The notes: generated by a model from the letters alone, not told the origin. A stretch of 64,000 nt of DNA from LVI-A0039 sp033105485 (GCA_033105485.1 CP136956.1:1860001-1924000), one strand, 5' to 3'. Positions 34,075 to 44,033 are shown, numbered from the stretch's first letter. Made by a program: numbers and translations.

Positions 34075-36264
34075 ATGAACATTGAAAGATTAAACCAAGT
34101 TCTAAAGGATTATAACAATAACAATTTCCAGGTCTTAGATGGCGATATGGAAACACGATTTGTTTATGGTGCTTTACTTGAAGAAGATATCGTTGCTATG
34201 AAGCAAAACGGGCATCTTAAGAAGTTAAATAGTAGTAAAGTTCACATTGGTCGCTTACAAGTTAAGGGACGCTTTGGATTTGTTGTAAATGATAATGGTT
34301 TAGATCATTACGTTCATGATGTCGGTAATTACATGCCAGACGATATTGTGTTAGTTATTGAAACTAAAAGTCCAAAAGGTAAATCACGAGAGGCTCGTGT
34401 TTTAGATGTTGTAGAACGTAAGGTTACTCAAGTCTTAGCATTCGTTAATGGTGATAAGAAAATAGAAGTAGCTAATAATCATGCAATGCGTATGTATAGC
34501 ATTCGTGTTGGAAAAAAAGTAGACTTAAACCCATTTGTAAATACATACGTACTTGTAAATGTAACTAATGTTCGAAACTTTGCAATATATGGAAACATTG
34601 ATCATGTTGTAACGGATAAGAATGACCCTGATTTACAAATGAAATTAGTTTTACATGAATTCGATATTGAAACTGAGTTTTCAAAAGAAGCGTTAGCTGA
34701 TGCTGATCGTTTAGCTGAAACAGAAATTGTTCAGCAAGAAGGAAGAAAAGATTTAACTAATCACCTGTTCTTTACAATTGATGGTGCAGATGCAAAAGAT
34801 TTAGATGATGCAGTATGCTTAATCAAAGAAGGCAATAACTATCGACTATTTGTTTCGATTGCTGATGTATCCTACTATGTAACAGAAGGTAGTGAACTTG
34901 ACAAAACAGCCTTTGATCGAAGTACAAGTGTTTATTTTGTAGACCGAGTTGTACCGATGTTACCAAAGCCTATTTCAAACGGTATTTGCTCATTGCATCC
35001 AAATGTACTAAGATATACACAAACATGTGAGATGCTTATTAATCCAGAAGGACATGTAATTGATTATTCTATTTACCCTTCGATAATTGAATCAAAATAT
35101 CGTATGACATATGAAGACGTAAATCAGATGTTATTAGAAAATAACAAAGAACTTATCGTTAAATATAATGAAATATATGGTATTCTTCGAGAAATGAATA
35201 AGCTTGCTAAGCGTATTAATACTAATCGTGTAGAACGTGGTTCGTTCAACTTAGAAGATAAAGAAGCTAAGTTCACAGTTAATGAAAATGGAGACATTAC
35301 AGATATTAATGTTAGGACTAGATATGATGCAGAACGTCTAATTGAAGAGTTTATGATTATTGCAAACGAAACGGTTGCACAAACTATCTTTAATATGGAC
35401 TTACCATTTATTTATCGTGTCCATGGGCAACCTGCTCCTGTTAAGTTACAAGAACTAGAAAAGTTATTTAAACTATTTGGAGTGGATTTAAAAGGAGACT
35501 ATACAGAATTCCATTCAAGTAGTTTTAAACATGTACTTGATAACCTGGAGGATCCATTAGACAAACGTATTATTTCTGATTTAATTGTTCGAAGTTTACA
35601 AAAGGCAGTGTATAGTCCTAAGAATACTGGACACTTTGGACTAGCTTCTAATGGATATACACACTTTACTTCACCAATACGAAGATATCCAGATTTAATT
35701 GTTCACCGAATGTTACGTAAGTATTTATATGAGCATAACTTTGACAAGGTAAATCACTTAGATGGAAAGATGACTTTAATTAGTGATGTTACATCTGAAA
35801 AAGAACGAAAAGCAATTAAAGCAGAGCAAAAAATTGAAGATCAAAAGAAAGCTGAATACATGCGCCAGTTCATTGGTGACAACTTTGTTGGTAAAGTGGC
35901 AAGTATTACTGACTTTGGATTCTTTGTAGAACTAGAAAATACCCAACGTGGTTTAGTAAGGTTTAAAGAACTTGTTGATTTTTCAAAAGTTCATAATTTT
36001 ACAATTAAGTTAAAAAATAATACAATGATAAAAATCGGTGATGAGATTAATGTCCAACTTATCGCTGTCGATAGCGTACGTGGTATTGTCGACTTCAAAC
36101 CACTTGACTATCGAGTGAGGGAGGTGAAGACAGATGAAAGTGATCGCAAACAACAAAAAGGTAAGACACGATTATACAATTCTAAAAACGCTGGAAGTAG
36201 GAATCGTACTCGCGGGAAACGAAATAAAATCGATACGCGCAGGAAAAGTAAATCTAAAAGATAG
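34075..36264 (+). CDS. rnr: Ribonuclease R with basic C-terminal tail
   Basis: About 729 residues. Cold-shock-like domains (VKGRFGFVVNDNGLDHYV) lead to the RNB catalytic domain with DGADAKDLDDAVCL (metal-binding aspartates) and HFTSPIRRYPDLIVHR, then an S1 domain (VGKVASITDFGFFVEL). The frame continues into a Lys/Arg-rich tail (KQQKGKTRLYNSKN, RTRGKRNKIDTRRK) typical of RNase R proteins that work with SmpB-tmRNA. That tail is encoded by DNA that is simultaneously the start of smpB (131-bp overlap). GAGG precedes the ATG at 34075. Confidence 0.95.
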   Translation: MNIERLNQVLKDYNNNNFQVLDGDMETRFVYGALLEEDIVAMKQNGHLKKLNSSKVHIGRLQVKGRFGFVVNDNGLDHYVHDVGNYMPDDIVLVIETKSPKGKSREARVLDVVERKVTQVLAFVNGDKKIEVANNHAMRMYSIRVGKKVDLNPFVNTYVLVNVTNVRNFAIYGNIDHVVTDKNDPDLQMKLVLHEFDIETEFSKEALADADRLAETEIVQQEGRKDLTNHLFFTIDGADAKDLDDAVCLIKEGNNYRLFVSIADVSYYVTEGSELDKTAFDRSTSVYFVDRVVPMLPKPISNGICSLHPNVLRYTQTCEMLINPEGHVIDYSIYPSIIESKYRMTYEDVNQMLLENNKELIVKYNEIYGILREMNKLAKRINTNRVERGSFNLEDKEAKFTVNENGDITDINVRTRYDAERLIEEFMIIANETVAQTIFNMDLPFIYRVHGQPAPVKLQELEKLFKLFGVDLKGDYTEFHSSSFKHVLDNLEDPLDKRIISDLIVRSLQKAVYSPKNTGHFGLASNGYTHFTSPIRRYPDLIVHRMLRKYLYEHNFDKVNHLDGKMTLISDVTSEKERKAIKAEQKIEDQKKAEYMRQFIGDNFVGKVASITDFGFFVELENTQRGLVRFKELVDFSKVHNFTIKLKNNTMIKIGDEINVQLIAVDSVRGIVDFKPLDYRVREVKTDESDRKQQKGKTRLYNSKNAGSRNRTRGKRNKIDTRRKSKSKR

Positions 36265-36583
36265 TTATGTTAAAATAACTGATGATTTACAACCAATTAT
36301 CATTAATATGCATATCTCTACATATCAGGCGGATAAATTTAATCCACTTGATGAGACCAGATCGAGAAAGCTATTAATGCATAAGAAAGAGATTATTAAA
36401 TTCAATAATGAGGTAATCCAAGACGGGCTTTCAATTGTCGCAACCAAACTTTACTTAGATAAAAATGGTCGTGCTAAATTAGAAATTGCAACTGCGCGTG
36501 GAAAGAAACTTCACGATAAACGTCAAACTATTAAAGAGAGAGATATCAAAAGAGCTATTGACAAGCAATTAAAATTTAGATAG
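36134..36583 (+). CDS. smpB: SsrA-binding protein SmpB
   Basis: 149 residues, standard length and fold: MKVIANNKKVRHDYTIL at the N-terminus, VGIVLAGNEIKSIRAGKVNLKDSY (given as the beta-barrel core), and the C-terminal basic helix ARGKKLHDKRQTIKER that inserts into the ribosomal mRNA channel. It partners tmRNA in ribosome rescue. Its start and GGGAGGTGAAG ribosome site lie within rnr, which remains open to 36264. No tmRNA gene is visible in the window. Confidence 0.96.
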   Translation: MKVIANNKKVRHDYTILKTLEVGIVLAGNEIKSIRAGKVNLKDSYVKITDDLQPIIINMHISTYQADKFNPLDETRSRKLLMHKKEIIKFNNEVIQDGLSIVATKLYLDKNGRAKLEIATARGKKLHDKRQTIKERDIKRAIDKQLKFR

Positions 36584-36594
36584 GGAGAATATAA

Positions 36595-38181
36595 ATGGAA
36601 AATAGAGCAGAAAAAATTGTATTTGTAACTGGTGGAGTTTTATCTTCACTTGGTAAAGGAATTATTGCATCAAGTATTGCAAGATTATTTAAAGATCAAG
36701 GATTAAAAGTAAATATGATGAAATGTGATCCATATTTAAATGTCGATCCAGGAACAATGTCACCAATTGAACACGGAGAAGTATTTGTAACATACGATGG
36801 TGGAGAAACAGATTTAGATGTAGGTCACTATGAAAGATTCTTAGGGCAGAACTTATCAAAAAAATCATCATTAACAACAGGACGTGTGTACAGTAATGTA
36901 TTAAACAGAGAACGTTCAGGTGGATATTTAGGGAAAACTGTACAAGTAATTCCACATATCACAGATGAGATTAAATCAAAAATTATTGAAAATACTCGTG
37001 GATATGATGTTTTATTTGTTGAGGTAGGTGGAACAGTTGGAGATATTGAATCATTACCATACCTTGAAACTATTCGTCAATTATTAACTGAATACCCAGA
37101 AAACACATATTTAATTCATGGAGCTTATGTACCATACTTAAAAGCTTCAAAAGAATTAAAAACAAAGCCGGCTCAACACTCAGTAAAAGAATTATTAGGT
37201 TTAGGAATTAGACCAGATATGATCGTTACTCGTAATGAGATTGCATTAACTGATAAAGAACGTAATAAAATTGCAATGTTCTGTAACGTTCAAAAAGAAA
37301 ATGTAATTGAATCAGTAGATGTACCTAGTGTATACCAAATTCCATTATTAATGAAAGAACAAGATGTTGACAAGATTATTGCTCGTCATTTCAAATTAGT
37401 GCTTCAAGAAAATGAACATGAAAAATTACGTGAAACTGTAGATAAATTATTCCACTCTGAAGGTGAAGTTAATATTGCTATTGTTGGAAAATATACATCA
37501 CTTGATGATGCATACATTAGTGTTACGGAAGCAGTTAAACATGGTGCAATTGCAAATGGTGTTAAAGCTAAAGTTGATTTAGTATCAGCTCAAGAATTAA
37601 CAGATGAAGCGCAACTTAAAGAATACGATGGTATTATTGTTGCTGGTGGATTCGGAGAAAGTGGTATTGCTGGTAAGTTATTAGCAATTAAATATGCACG
37701 TGAAAATAATGTACCATTCTTAGGAATCTGTTTAGGTATGCAATTATCAACAATCGATTTCGCGAGAAATGTTTGTGGGATTGCAGCTGATCACCAAGAA
37801 CTTGTGCCAAATACAAAAGAGCCTATTATTCATTTAATCGAGGGTCAAGATTTATCTAACTTAGGTGGAACGCAACGTTTAGGTGCTTATGAGTGTCAAA
37901 TTACTGAAGGAACATTAGCTCACGAAGTTTATGGAAGTACTTTAGTAGAAGAACGTCACCGTCACCGTTATGAATTTAATGATGCATATATTGAAGCATT
38001 AGAAGCAAAAGGATTAGTATTCAGTGGTCGTAACCCGCAAACAGGATTAGTTGAAATTATTGAAAACCCAGCTAATGACTTCTTTATTGCAGGTCAATTC
38101 CACCCAGAACTTACTTCAAAATTAACTGAGCCAAACCCATTATTTGTAAGCTTAGTTAAATATGCTAAGGCAGGAAAATAA
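36595..38181 (+). CDS. pyrG: CTP synthase
   Basis: 528 residues. Synthetase domain: FVTGGVLSSLGKGI, MKCDPYLNVDPGTMSP, HYERFL. Glutamine amidotransferase domain: GGFGESGIAGK, the nucleophile LGICLGMQ, and the His-Glu pair in QFHPELTS. It makes CTP from UTP, ATP and glutamine in the cytosol. GGGAG precedes the ATG and its TAA overlaps the nfo start. Confidence 0.97.
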   Translation: MENRAEKIVFVTGGVLSSLGKGIIASSIARLFKDQGLKVNMMKCDPYLNVDPGTMSPIEHGEVFVTYDGGETDLDVGHYERFLGQNLSKKSSLTTGRVYSNVLNRERSGGYLGKTVQVIPHITDEIKSKIIENTRGYDVLFVEVGGTVGDIESLPYLETIRQLLTEYPENTYLIHGAYVPYLKASKELKTKPAQHSVKELLGLGIRPDMIVTRNEIALTDKERNKIAMFCNVQKENVIESVDVPSVYQIPLLMKEQDVDKIIARHFKLVLQENEHEKLRETVDKLFHSEGEVNIAIVGKYTSLDDAYISVTEAVKHGAIANGVKAKVDLVSAQELTDEAQLKEYDGIIVAGGFGESGIAGKLLAIKYARENNVPFLGICLGMQLSTIDFARNVCGIAADHQELVPNTKEPIIHLIEGQDLSNLGGTQRLGAYECQITEGTLAHEVYGSTLVEERHRHRYEFNDAYIEALEAKGLVFSGRNPQTGLVEIIENPANDFFIAGQFHPELTSKLTEPNPLFVSLVKYAKAGK

Positions 38182-39062
38182 TGCTAAAGATTGGATCGCA
38201 CGTCGGAATGAAAGCGCCTAAATATATGCTTGGTAGTGTTGAAGAGGCATTAAGCTATAACTCAAATGCTCTAATGCTTTATACAGGTGCTCCACAAAAC
38301 ACGCGTCGTAAGGAAACATCAGAGTTACGAATCGAAGAAGCACATAAATTACTTGCGGATAATAATATTCCGGTAGAGAATGTAGTTGTTCATGCACCGT
38401 ATATTATTAACTTAGCCAACACAATTAAACCTGAAACTTATGAGATTGCTGTTCAGTTTTTAAGAACAGAAATTGATCGTACAATGGCAATGGGCGCAAA
38501 ATATATTGTTTTGCACCCAGGAAGCCATGTAAATGCGGGTAGTGAAGCAGGAATTGAATCAATTATTAAAGGGTTAAACTCAGTTCTTAAGGAAAGTGAT
38601 GATGTAATTATTTGTTTAGAAACTATGGCAGGTAAAGGTAGTGAATGTGGACGTACATTTGACGAACTAAAACAAATTATCGATGGTGTAAACCTTAAAG
38701 ATAAGATGGGTGTTTGTTTAGATACTTGTCACATTCATGATGCTGGATATGATTTAAATGACTTTGAATCAGTATTAGATCAATTTGATAACATTATCGG
38801 ATTAGATAGATTACATGTCTTACATATTAATGACAGTAAAAATCCAATAAGTGCTAGTAAAGATCGTCATGAAAATTTAGGGTATGGATATATTGGTTTT
38901 GATATATTAAATAGCATTGTTAATCATCCGCGTTTAGATGATAAAATTAAAGTTTTAGAAACACCTTATGTTGATAAAAAGCCACCTTATGCAATCGAGA
39001 TTGAAATGCTTAAATCTCAAGTATTTGAAGAATGGTTAGATGAAGGAGAAGAAGATGCGTAG
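38181..39062 (+). CDS. nfo: Endonuclease IV (AP endonuclease)
   Basis: 293 residues with the TIM-barrel zinc motifs VVHAPYIINLAN, YIVLHPGSH, LETMAGKGSE, CLDTCHIHDAGYD, HINDSKN and DRHENLGYG. It cleaves abasic sites in base-excision repair. It starts in the pyrG stop codon and overlaps glpX by 8 bp. Confidence 0.96.
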   Translation: MLKIGSHVGMKAPKYMLGSVEEALSYNSNALMLYTGAPQNTRRKETSELRIEEAHKLLADNNIPVENVVVHAPYIINLANTIKPETYEIAVQFLRTEIDRTMAMGAKYIVLHPGSHVNAGSEAGIESIIKGLNSVLKESDDVIICLETMAGKGSECGRTFDELKQIIDGVNLKDKMGVCLDTCHIHDAGYDLNDFESVLDQFDNIIGLDRLHVLHINDSKNPISASKDRHENLGYGYIGFDILNSIVNHPRLDDKIKVLETPYVDKKPPYAIEIEMLKSQVFEEWLDEGEEDA

Positions 39063-40065
39063 AGAACTTGCAATTGAATTTTCACGTGTAACTGAAGCGG
39101 CAGCATTAGCTTCTTATCGTTACATTGGTAGAGGTAAAAAGGAATTAGCAGATGATGCTGCTGTAAAAGCAATGCGTCACATGTTGAACACAATTGAAAT
39201 TGATGGAGAAGTAGTAATCGGTGAAGGTGAAATCGATAATGCACCAATGCTTTATATTGGTGAAAAAGTTGGATTAGGTGGAGATCAAGTTGAAATCGCC
39301 GTAGATCCAATTGATGGAACTAGAATGGTTGCTTTAGGACAAGAAAATGCTGTAGCAGTTATGGTTGTTAGTGATAAAGATAACTTACTAAAAGCTCCAG
39401 ACATGTATATGGAAAAAATTATGGTTCCATATACTGCTAAAGGTGCAGTCGATATTGACTTACCTGTTTTAGAAAACGTTCAAAATGTAGCAACAGCTAT
39501 GGGGAAAGAACTTTGTGAAATGACAGTAATGACATTAGCTAAGCCTCGTCATGAACAAGTAATAAAAGAATTACAAGACGCAGATGTAAAAGTAATTGCA
39601 ATTCCAGATGGAGATGTAGCAGGTAGCATTATGGTGGCAATGCCAGATGCTGACATTGACATGTTCTATGGAATTGGTGGTGCACCAGAAGGTGTAATCT
39701 CAGCAGCAATTATGAAAAGTTTAGCAGGTGATATGCAAGCTAAATTAGTCCTTCGTACAGATTGTAAAGGGATGACAGCAGAAAACTTAGAGTTGGCTAA
39801 GTTGGAAGCTGAAAGATGTGAGAAAATGGGTGTTCAAGTAAACACTAAACTTACATTAGATGATTTATGTAAATCAGATAACATTGTTATGTCTGTAACG
39901 GGTATTACAGATGGTACATTAATAGCAGGTGTTGTATTAAATGGAAATTTAGCAACTACAGAAACACTTATGATTCGTGGAAAATCACGTACAATTAGAA
40001 CTATTAAATCTACGCATTTCTTAGAGCGTAAAGATGAAGAAATAAAGAATATTATTAAGGAGTAA
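39055..40065 (+). CDS. glpX: Fructose-1,6-bisphosphatase class II
   Basis: About 336 residues: RVTEAAALASYRYIGRG, VVIGEGEIDNAPMLYIGE and VDPIDGTRM (Li-sensitive phosphatase motif), PDGDVAGSI, GGAPEGVISAA and DCKGM, all GlpX hallmarks. It dephosphorylates fructose-1,6-bisphosphate in gluconeogenesis. The start at 39055 has GGAGAAG directly upstream, inside the end of nfo. Confidence 0.96.
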   Translation: MRRELAIEFSRVTEAAALASYRYIGRGKKELADDAAVKAMRHMLNTIEIDGEVVIGEGEIDNAPMLYIGEKVGLGGDQVEIAVDPIDGTRMVALGQENAVAVMVVSDKDNLLKAPDMYMEKIMVPYTAKGAVDIDLPVLENVQNVATAMGKELCEMTVMTLAKPRHEQVIKELQDADVKVIAIPDGDVAGSIMVAMPDADIDMFYGIGGAPEGVISAAIMKSLAGDMQAKLVLRTDCKGMTAENLELAKLEAERCEKMGVQVNTKLTLDDLCKSDNIVMSVTGITDGTLIAGVVLNGNLATTETLMIRGKSRTIRTIKSTHFLERKDEEIKNIIKE

Positions 40066-40066
40066 C

Positions 40067-41353
40067 ATGTATAAAACATTAAGTATCGTAGGAAGTCAAT
40101 GGGGAGATGAAGGTAAAGGAAAAATTACTGATTTAGTTGGTAGTAAAGCTGACTATGTAGTACGTTACCAAGGTGGAAACAATGCTGGACACACTATTGA
40201 ATTTGATGGAAAGAAATTTGCATTAAGATTAATGCCAAGTGGTGTATTTAATCCTAATACAACAGTAGTAATTGCGAATGGTGTTGTAATCAACCCTCGT
40301 ATTTTAAAACAAGAGATTGATATGATTACGGAAGCTGGATTTGACTTTAAATTACACATTTCAGATCGTGCAAATGTAATTATGCCTTACCACGAAGAAT
40401 TAGATGCATTCTACGAAGATTTAAAAGGTGACTTAAAAATCGGAACTACTAAGAAAGGTATTGGACCAGCATATAGTGACAAAATTAACCGTATTGGTAT
40501 TAGAACTAGTGAACTTTGTGATACTGACTTATTCTTAAAAAAATTAGAATATGCATTAGATTACGCAAACAAACAATTATCTGGTGATGAATATAAAAAA
40601 TTCACTTTTGAAGAAATTAAAGCTGAATACTTAGAGTACGCAGAATTAATTCGCCCATATTTAACAGATACGTCATTATTATTAGACGAAGCTGTTAAAG
40701 AAGGTAAACACGTTGTATTTGAAGGAGCGCAAGGAGTTATGCTTGATATTGAGCACGGAACTTATCCTTACGTAACATCTTCTTCACCAACATCAGCATC
40801 AATTCCTGTAAATGCTGGTCTTGCACCACGTTACATCAATAACTGTTTAGCAATTACTAAAGCATATACAACACGTGTAGGTGCTGGTCCATTCCCAACA
40901 GAATTAACTGGTGAAATTGCTGATCGTATCCGTGAAGAAGGTCGTGAATACGGTACTGTAACAGGACGTCCACGTAAAGTAGGATGGTTAGATTTAGTAC
41001 AAATGAAATATTCAGTACGTGTTAGTGGATTTACACAAATTTCAATTATGTTATTAGATGTATTAAGTGTAGTTGAAGAAATTAAAATTGCAGTTGGCTA
41101 CGAATTAGATGGGAAAGAAATTAAATCAATTCCAGCTTTAGAAAGTGATTATGCACGTGTTACACCTATTTATAAAACATTTAAAGGGTGGAACTGTGAT
41201 ATTTCTAACGTAAGAACTTATGACGAATTCCCAGCAGAAGCTAAAGAATACTTAGACTTTATTTCAAGTGAACTTGGTCTTCCAATTTCAGTTGTTTCAG
41301 TTGGACCAGATCGTGAGCAAACAATCGTTTTAAAAGATTTATTTGAAGCGTAA
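40067..41353 (+). CDS. purA: Adenylosuccinate synthase
   Basis: 428 residues: GSQWGDEGKGK P-loop-like motif at the N-terminus, GGNNAGHTI, GIGPAYSDK, FEGAQGVMLDI, TRVGAGPFPTE, GRPRKVGWLDLV. It catalyses the GTP-dependent first step from IMP to AMP. It is 1 bp after glpX with AAGGAG in the end of that gene. Confidence 0.97.
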   Translation: MYKTLSIVGSQWGDEGKGKITDLVGSKADYVVRYQGGNNAGHTIEFDGKKFALRLMPSGVFNPNTTVVIANGVVINPRILKQEIDMITEAGFDFKLHISDRANVIMPYHEELDAFYEDLKGDLKIGTTKKGIGPAYSDKINRIGIRTSELCDTDLFLKKLEYALDYANKQLSGDEYKKFTFEEIKAEYLEYAELIRPYLTDTSLLLDEAVKEGKHVVFEGAQGVMLDIEHGTYPYVTSSSPTSASIPVNAGLAPRYINNCLAITKAYTTRVGAGPFPTELTGEIADRIREEGREYGTVTGRPRKVGWLDLVQMKYSVRVSGFTQISIMLLDVLSVVEEIKIAVGYELDGKEIKSIPALESDYARVTPIYKTFKGWNCDISNVRTYDEFPAEAKEYLDFISSELGLPISVVSVGPDREQTIVLKDLFEA

Positions 41354-41369
41354 ACAAAAGGAGCAAAAA

Positions 41370-42152
41370 ATGTACGCAATTGAAGTATGTAATGTTACTA
41401 AAGATTATAAGTTGTATTCAAAAAATAGTGATGTTTTAAAAGAAATGTTTACTAAAAAGCAATTACATAAGACATATAGAGCTTTAGATAATGTTAGTTT
41501 TAAAGTTACAAAAGGTATTTCTTATGGTGTAGTTGGGAACAATGGTAGTGGTAAGTCAACGGTTCTGAACTTAATTAATGGAACTACTTATCCAACAACA
41601 GGAAAAATCAAGACTAAAGGTGTTGTATCATTACTGAACGTTGGAGCTGGAATTATCAATACTAATACAGGTAGAGAAAATATTTACTATAAATGTGCTC
41701 TATCTGGTTTAACACAAGACCAAATTAATGAACGTATTGATTCAATCATTGAGTTTTCAGAATTAGGAGAATTTATTGAGCAACCAGTTGAGAAATACTC
41801 ATCTGGTATGCGATCTAAACTAGGTTTTGCAATAGCAATTCATATTGAGCCTGAAATTTTAATCGTCGATGAAGCACTAGCTGTTGGTGATAAAGTATTC
41901 AGAACCAAATGTATGGATAAAATGAATTCACTTAAAGAAAATGGAATTACTGTTTTATTCGTTTCTCATAGTGAAGGACAAATAAAATCTTTTTGTGACA
42001 GAGCTTGTTGGATTCATCAAGGAGAGCTAATTGCCAAAGGTAAGAGTAATGATGTTGTAAAACTATATGGTGATTTCATGAATAAAAAGCTTACAGTACA
42101 AGCAGCAAAGGAGAAAGTAGAGGCAGATAAAGCTATCTACTTTGTAGATTAA
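41370..42152 (+). CDS. tagH: ABC transporter ATP-binding protein, teichoic acid/polysaccharide export type
   Basis: 260 residues: Walker A GNNGSGKST, signature YSSGMRSKLG, Walker B LIVDEALAVGD and the H-loop FVSHS. The YSSGM-R signature and DEAL-x-VGD are typical of TagH/Wzt-type ABC-2 exporters of cell-wall teichoic acid or O-polysaccharide. It lacks the long C-terminal domain of B. subtilis TagH. The permease gene follows 1 bp later. No glycosyltransferases are nearby, so the exported polymer is unknown. Confidence 0.82.
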   Translation: MYAIEVCNVTKDYKLYSKNSDVLKEMFTKKQLHKTYRALDNVSFKVTKGISYGVVGNNGSGKSTVLNLINGTTYPTTGKIKTKGVVSLLNVGAGIINTNTGRENIYYKCALSGLTQDQINERIDSIIEFSELGEFIEQPVEKYSSGMRSKLGFAIAIHIEPEILIVDEALAVGDKVFRTKCMDKMNSLKENGITVLFVSHSEGQIKSFCDRACWIHQGELIAKGKSNDVVKLYGDFMNKKLTVQAAKEKVEADKAIYFVD

Positions 42153-42153
42153 T

Positions 42154-42975
42154 ATGAAATATTTAAAAGTATTATATGAAAATAGACAATCTATGCACAA
42201 TATTACGATTCATAAACTTAAGGCATCTTTTGCAAATCAAATATTCGGACTTGGATGGGCAATTATTAATCCACTGGTTTATATTTTAAGTTTTTGGTTC
42301 TTCTTTGCATTTGGTCTAAAAGAAAGTGACCCAATACTAGGGATTCCATTCATTATGTGGTTATTCCCAGGAATCCTAGCATACCGTCAAGTTTCTGGTT
42401 ATATGACAAAAGCCCCAAACTTTATTGTAAAAAATAAAGTTTTAGTAAAAACAATAAAGTTCCCAGTTATGACTTTACCAGTAATTGAAATTTTACAAGA
42501 ACTATATATTCACGTATTAGTAATGGTTGTGATGTTCGGTTTATATGCTCTTATTGGTTTAAATCAAAGTGGAACTTGGGCATATTTACCAGATATTTAT
42601 TATCTTAATTTTATTTATTATTGGTTTGCGATGCTTGTTTTTGGTGTAGGTGTATCATTAGTTTTAAGTCCGTTAGGTGTTTTAATTAAAGATACTAGAC
42701 CTTTAATGAGCGCAATTATGCAACCAATGTTTTGGATTACCCCAGTATTATATACTGTAGAAGGTGGACTTTCACCAACTATGGAAAAAGTTCAAATGCT
42801 AGGAAACCCTTTGTATTTCTTTGTAGCTGGTTATCGTGATACAATGGCATACAACCGTTTCTTTTTCGAACAGCCGTTATATGACCTTTATTTTTGGTTC
42901 TTAATGGTAGTGTTGTATTTAGTAGGGTTTAAAATTTGGACAAAAACAAGGGAATTAATGCCCGACTTAATATAG
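42154..42975 (+). CDS. tagG: ABC-2 type permease, teichoic acid/polysaccharide export
   Basis: 273 residues with about six membrane helices. GLGWAIINPLVYILSFWFFF early, FIMWLFPGILAYR, and SPLGVLIKDTRPLMSAIMQPMFWITPVLY are characteristic of TagG/RfbA-type polysaccharide exporters. It pairs with the upstream ATPase. The protein ends in the same stretch that carries the ribosome site for the next gene. Confidence 0.83.
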   Translation: MKYLKVLYENRQSMHNITIHKLKASFANQIFGLGWAIINPLVYILSFWFFFAFGLKESDPILGIPFIMWLFPGILAYRQVSGYMTKAPNFIVKNKVLVKTIKFPVMTLPVIEILQELYIHVLVMVVMFGLYALIGLNQSGTWAYLPDIYYLNFIYYWFAMLVFGVGVSLVLSPLGVLIKDTRPLMSAIMQPMFWITPVLYTVEGGLSPTMEKVQMLGNPLYFFVAGYRDTMAYNRFFFEQPLYDLYFWFLMVVLYLVGFKIWTKTRELMPDLI

Positions 42976-42986
42976 AAAGGAGCAGT

Positions 42987-43391
42987 ATGGAAACATATTT
43001 ATCAGTATTACAAGTACTATTAGTAGTAGAATTAGTAATTTTTGCATACGCAATTATTAGAGCAATTATCGTTATTACGAACGCAATTAAAAACGTTAAT
43101 GGTGTTTTAAACCGTAAACAAACTGAAATCGACAGCATTGTTGAATCAGTAGATGCAACATTAGTTACAGTTAATAGTTTAACTAAACATGTAGATGAAA
43201 TGATGCCAGATGTTCAGGGAACAGTTAAAAGTATTAATATAATTACAGAAGACGTAGAAACAGTAACAGGGTTTGGTAAAGAAATTGCTGAAGATGCAAA
43301 GGAAATTAGCAAGCGTGCAAATGTTGAAAGCGAAAAAATTTCAGAAGTATTCACTAAAGTTTCAGATCTACTAGGAGGCGACGATGAGTAA
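42987..43391 (+). CDS. DUF948-type membrane coiled-coil protein (YtxG-like)
   Basis: 134 residues: an N-terminal membrane helix (VLQVLLVVELVIFAYAIIRAI) and a long coiled coil with regular hydrophobic spacing (IVESVDATLVTVNSLTKHVDEM). This matches the YtxG/DUF948 pattern. AAAGGAG precedes the ATG. With the next two genes and a ccpA-like gene it reproduces the ytxG-ytxH-ccpA order of B. subtilis, which supports the call. Confidence 0.65.
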   Translation: METYLSVLQVLLVVELVIFAYAIIRAIIVITNAIKNVNGVLNRKQTEIDSIVESVDATLVTVNSLTKHVDEMMPDVQGTVKSINIITEDVETVTGFGKEIAEDAKEISKRANVESEKISEVFTKVSDLLGGDDE

Positions 43392-43650
43392 AATGTCAAA
43401 AGCATCATTAGGAGCAGGAATTGTAGCAGGTATGGTTACAATTTATGCAGTTAGAAATGGAATTGATAATGAAACTATTAATTCTAAAGTAGAAAAAGTA
43501 GAAGCAGAATTAAACTTAATTGTTGAAGATTTAATCAAATTAGGACGTGATGCACTAGAAAGAATTTACAACGCAATTGTAATTTTAGTGAAAAAAATCG
43601 TTTATAAAATTCAGGTAGTTATGCAAGACTACCAGTTACGTGGTCTTTAA
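43384..43650 (+). CDS. Small YtxH-like membrane-associated protein
   Basis: 88 residues, beginning with a glycine/alanine-rich hydrophobic stretch (ASLGAGIVAGMVTIYAV) typical of YtxH-like proteins, followed by an amphipathic helical domain. It overlaps the upstream gene by 8 bp. General-stress-related in Bacillus, biochemical role unknown. Call rests on the glycine-rich helix and the gene order. Confidence 0.5.
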   Translation: MSKMSKASLGAGIVAGMVTIYAVRNGIDNETINSKVEKVEAELNLIVEDLIKLGRDALERIYNAIVILVKKIVYKIQVVMQDYQLRGL

Positions 43651-43653
43651 TCT

Positions 43654-44019
43654 ATGATTGATCAACAAGCAGCTATATATTCATCAGTTGTATTTCAATG
43701 GATTGTATTCGCAACAATTTTAGTTATCATTGCATTCATTATTAACAAAAAACTTCAAGCAATGGCTGACAAAATTAACAAATTAGCTATTGACTTAGAA
43801 AAGCAAATTACAGACGCTGAAGCGAATCTGAAAAATGTTAGAAATGAAGTAGTGAGTCTAGAATCTGAAATTGAAAATATTAATCAAACTATTACTGACG
43901 GAAATCACAGCTTAGAAGAAGTAAGTTCGAAAATTTCTGAAGTGGTAAACAAGTTAAATTCAACAGTTGAATCATTAACTAAAGCAAAAAATGATCTTCT
44001 ATCAAAAATTAAGTTTTAA
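43654..44019 (+). CDS. Membrane-anchored coiled-coil protein
   Basis: 121 residues: one N-terminal membrane helix (VFQWIVFATILVIIAFII) and a coiled coil for the rest (NKLAIDLEKQITDAEANL, NEVVSLESEIENIN). It looks like a second member of the DUF948-like group or a paralogue of the gene two upstream. It shares their operon. Function unknown; such proteins may organise the envelope. Confidence 0.55.
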   Translation: MIDQQAAIYSSVVFQWIVFATILVIIAFIINKKLQAMADKINKLAIDLEKQITDAEANLKNVRNEVVSLESEIENINQTITDGNHSLEEVSSKISEVVNKLNSTVESLTKAKNDLLSKIKF

Positions 44020-44033
44020 ATGAAAGGAACTTT

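Noticed and set aside
36584..36594. tmRNA gene next to smpB
   Set aside because: Only 11 bp separate smpB and pyrG; no ssrA structure or tag sequence was seen in the window.
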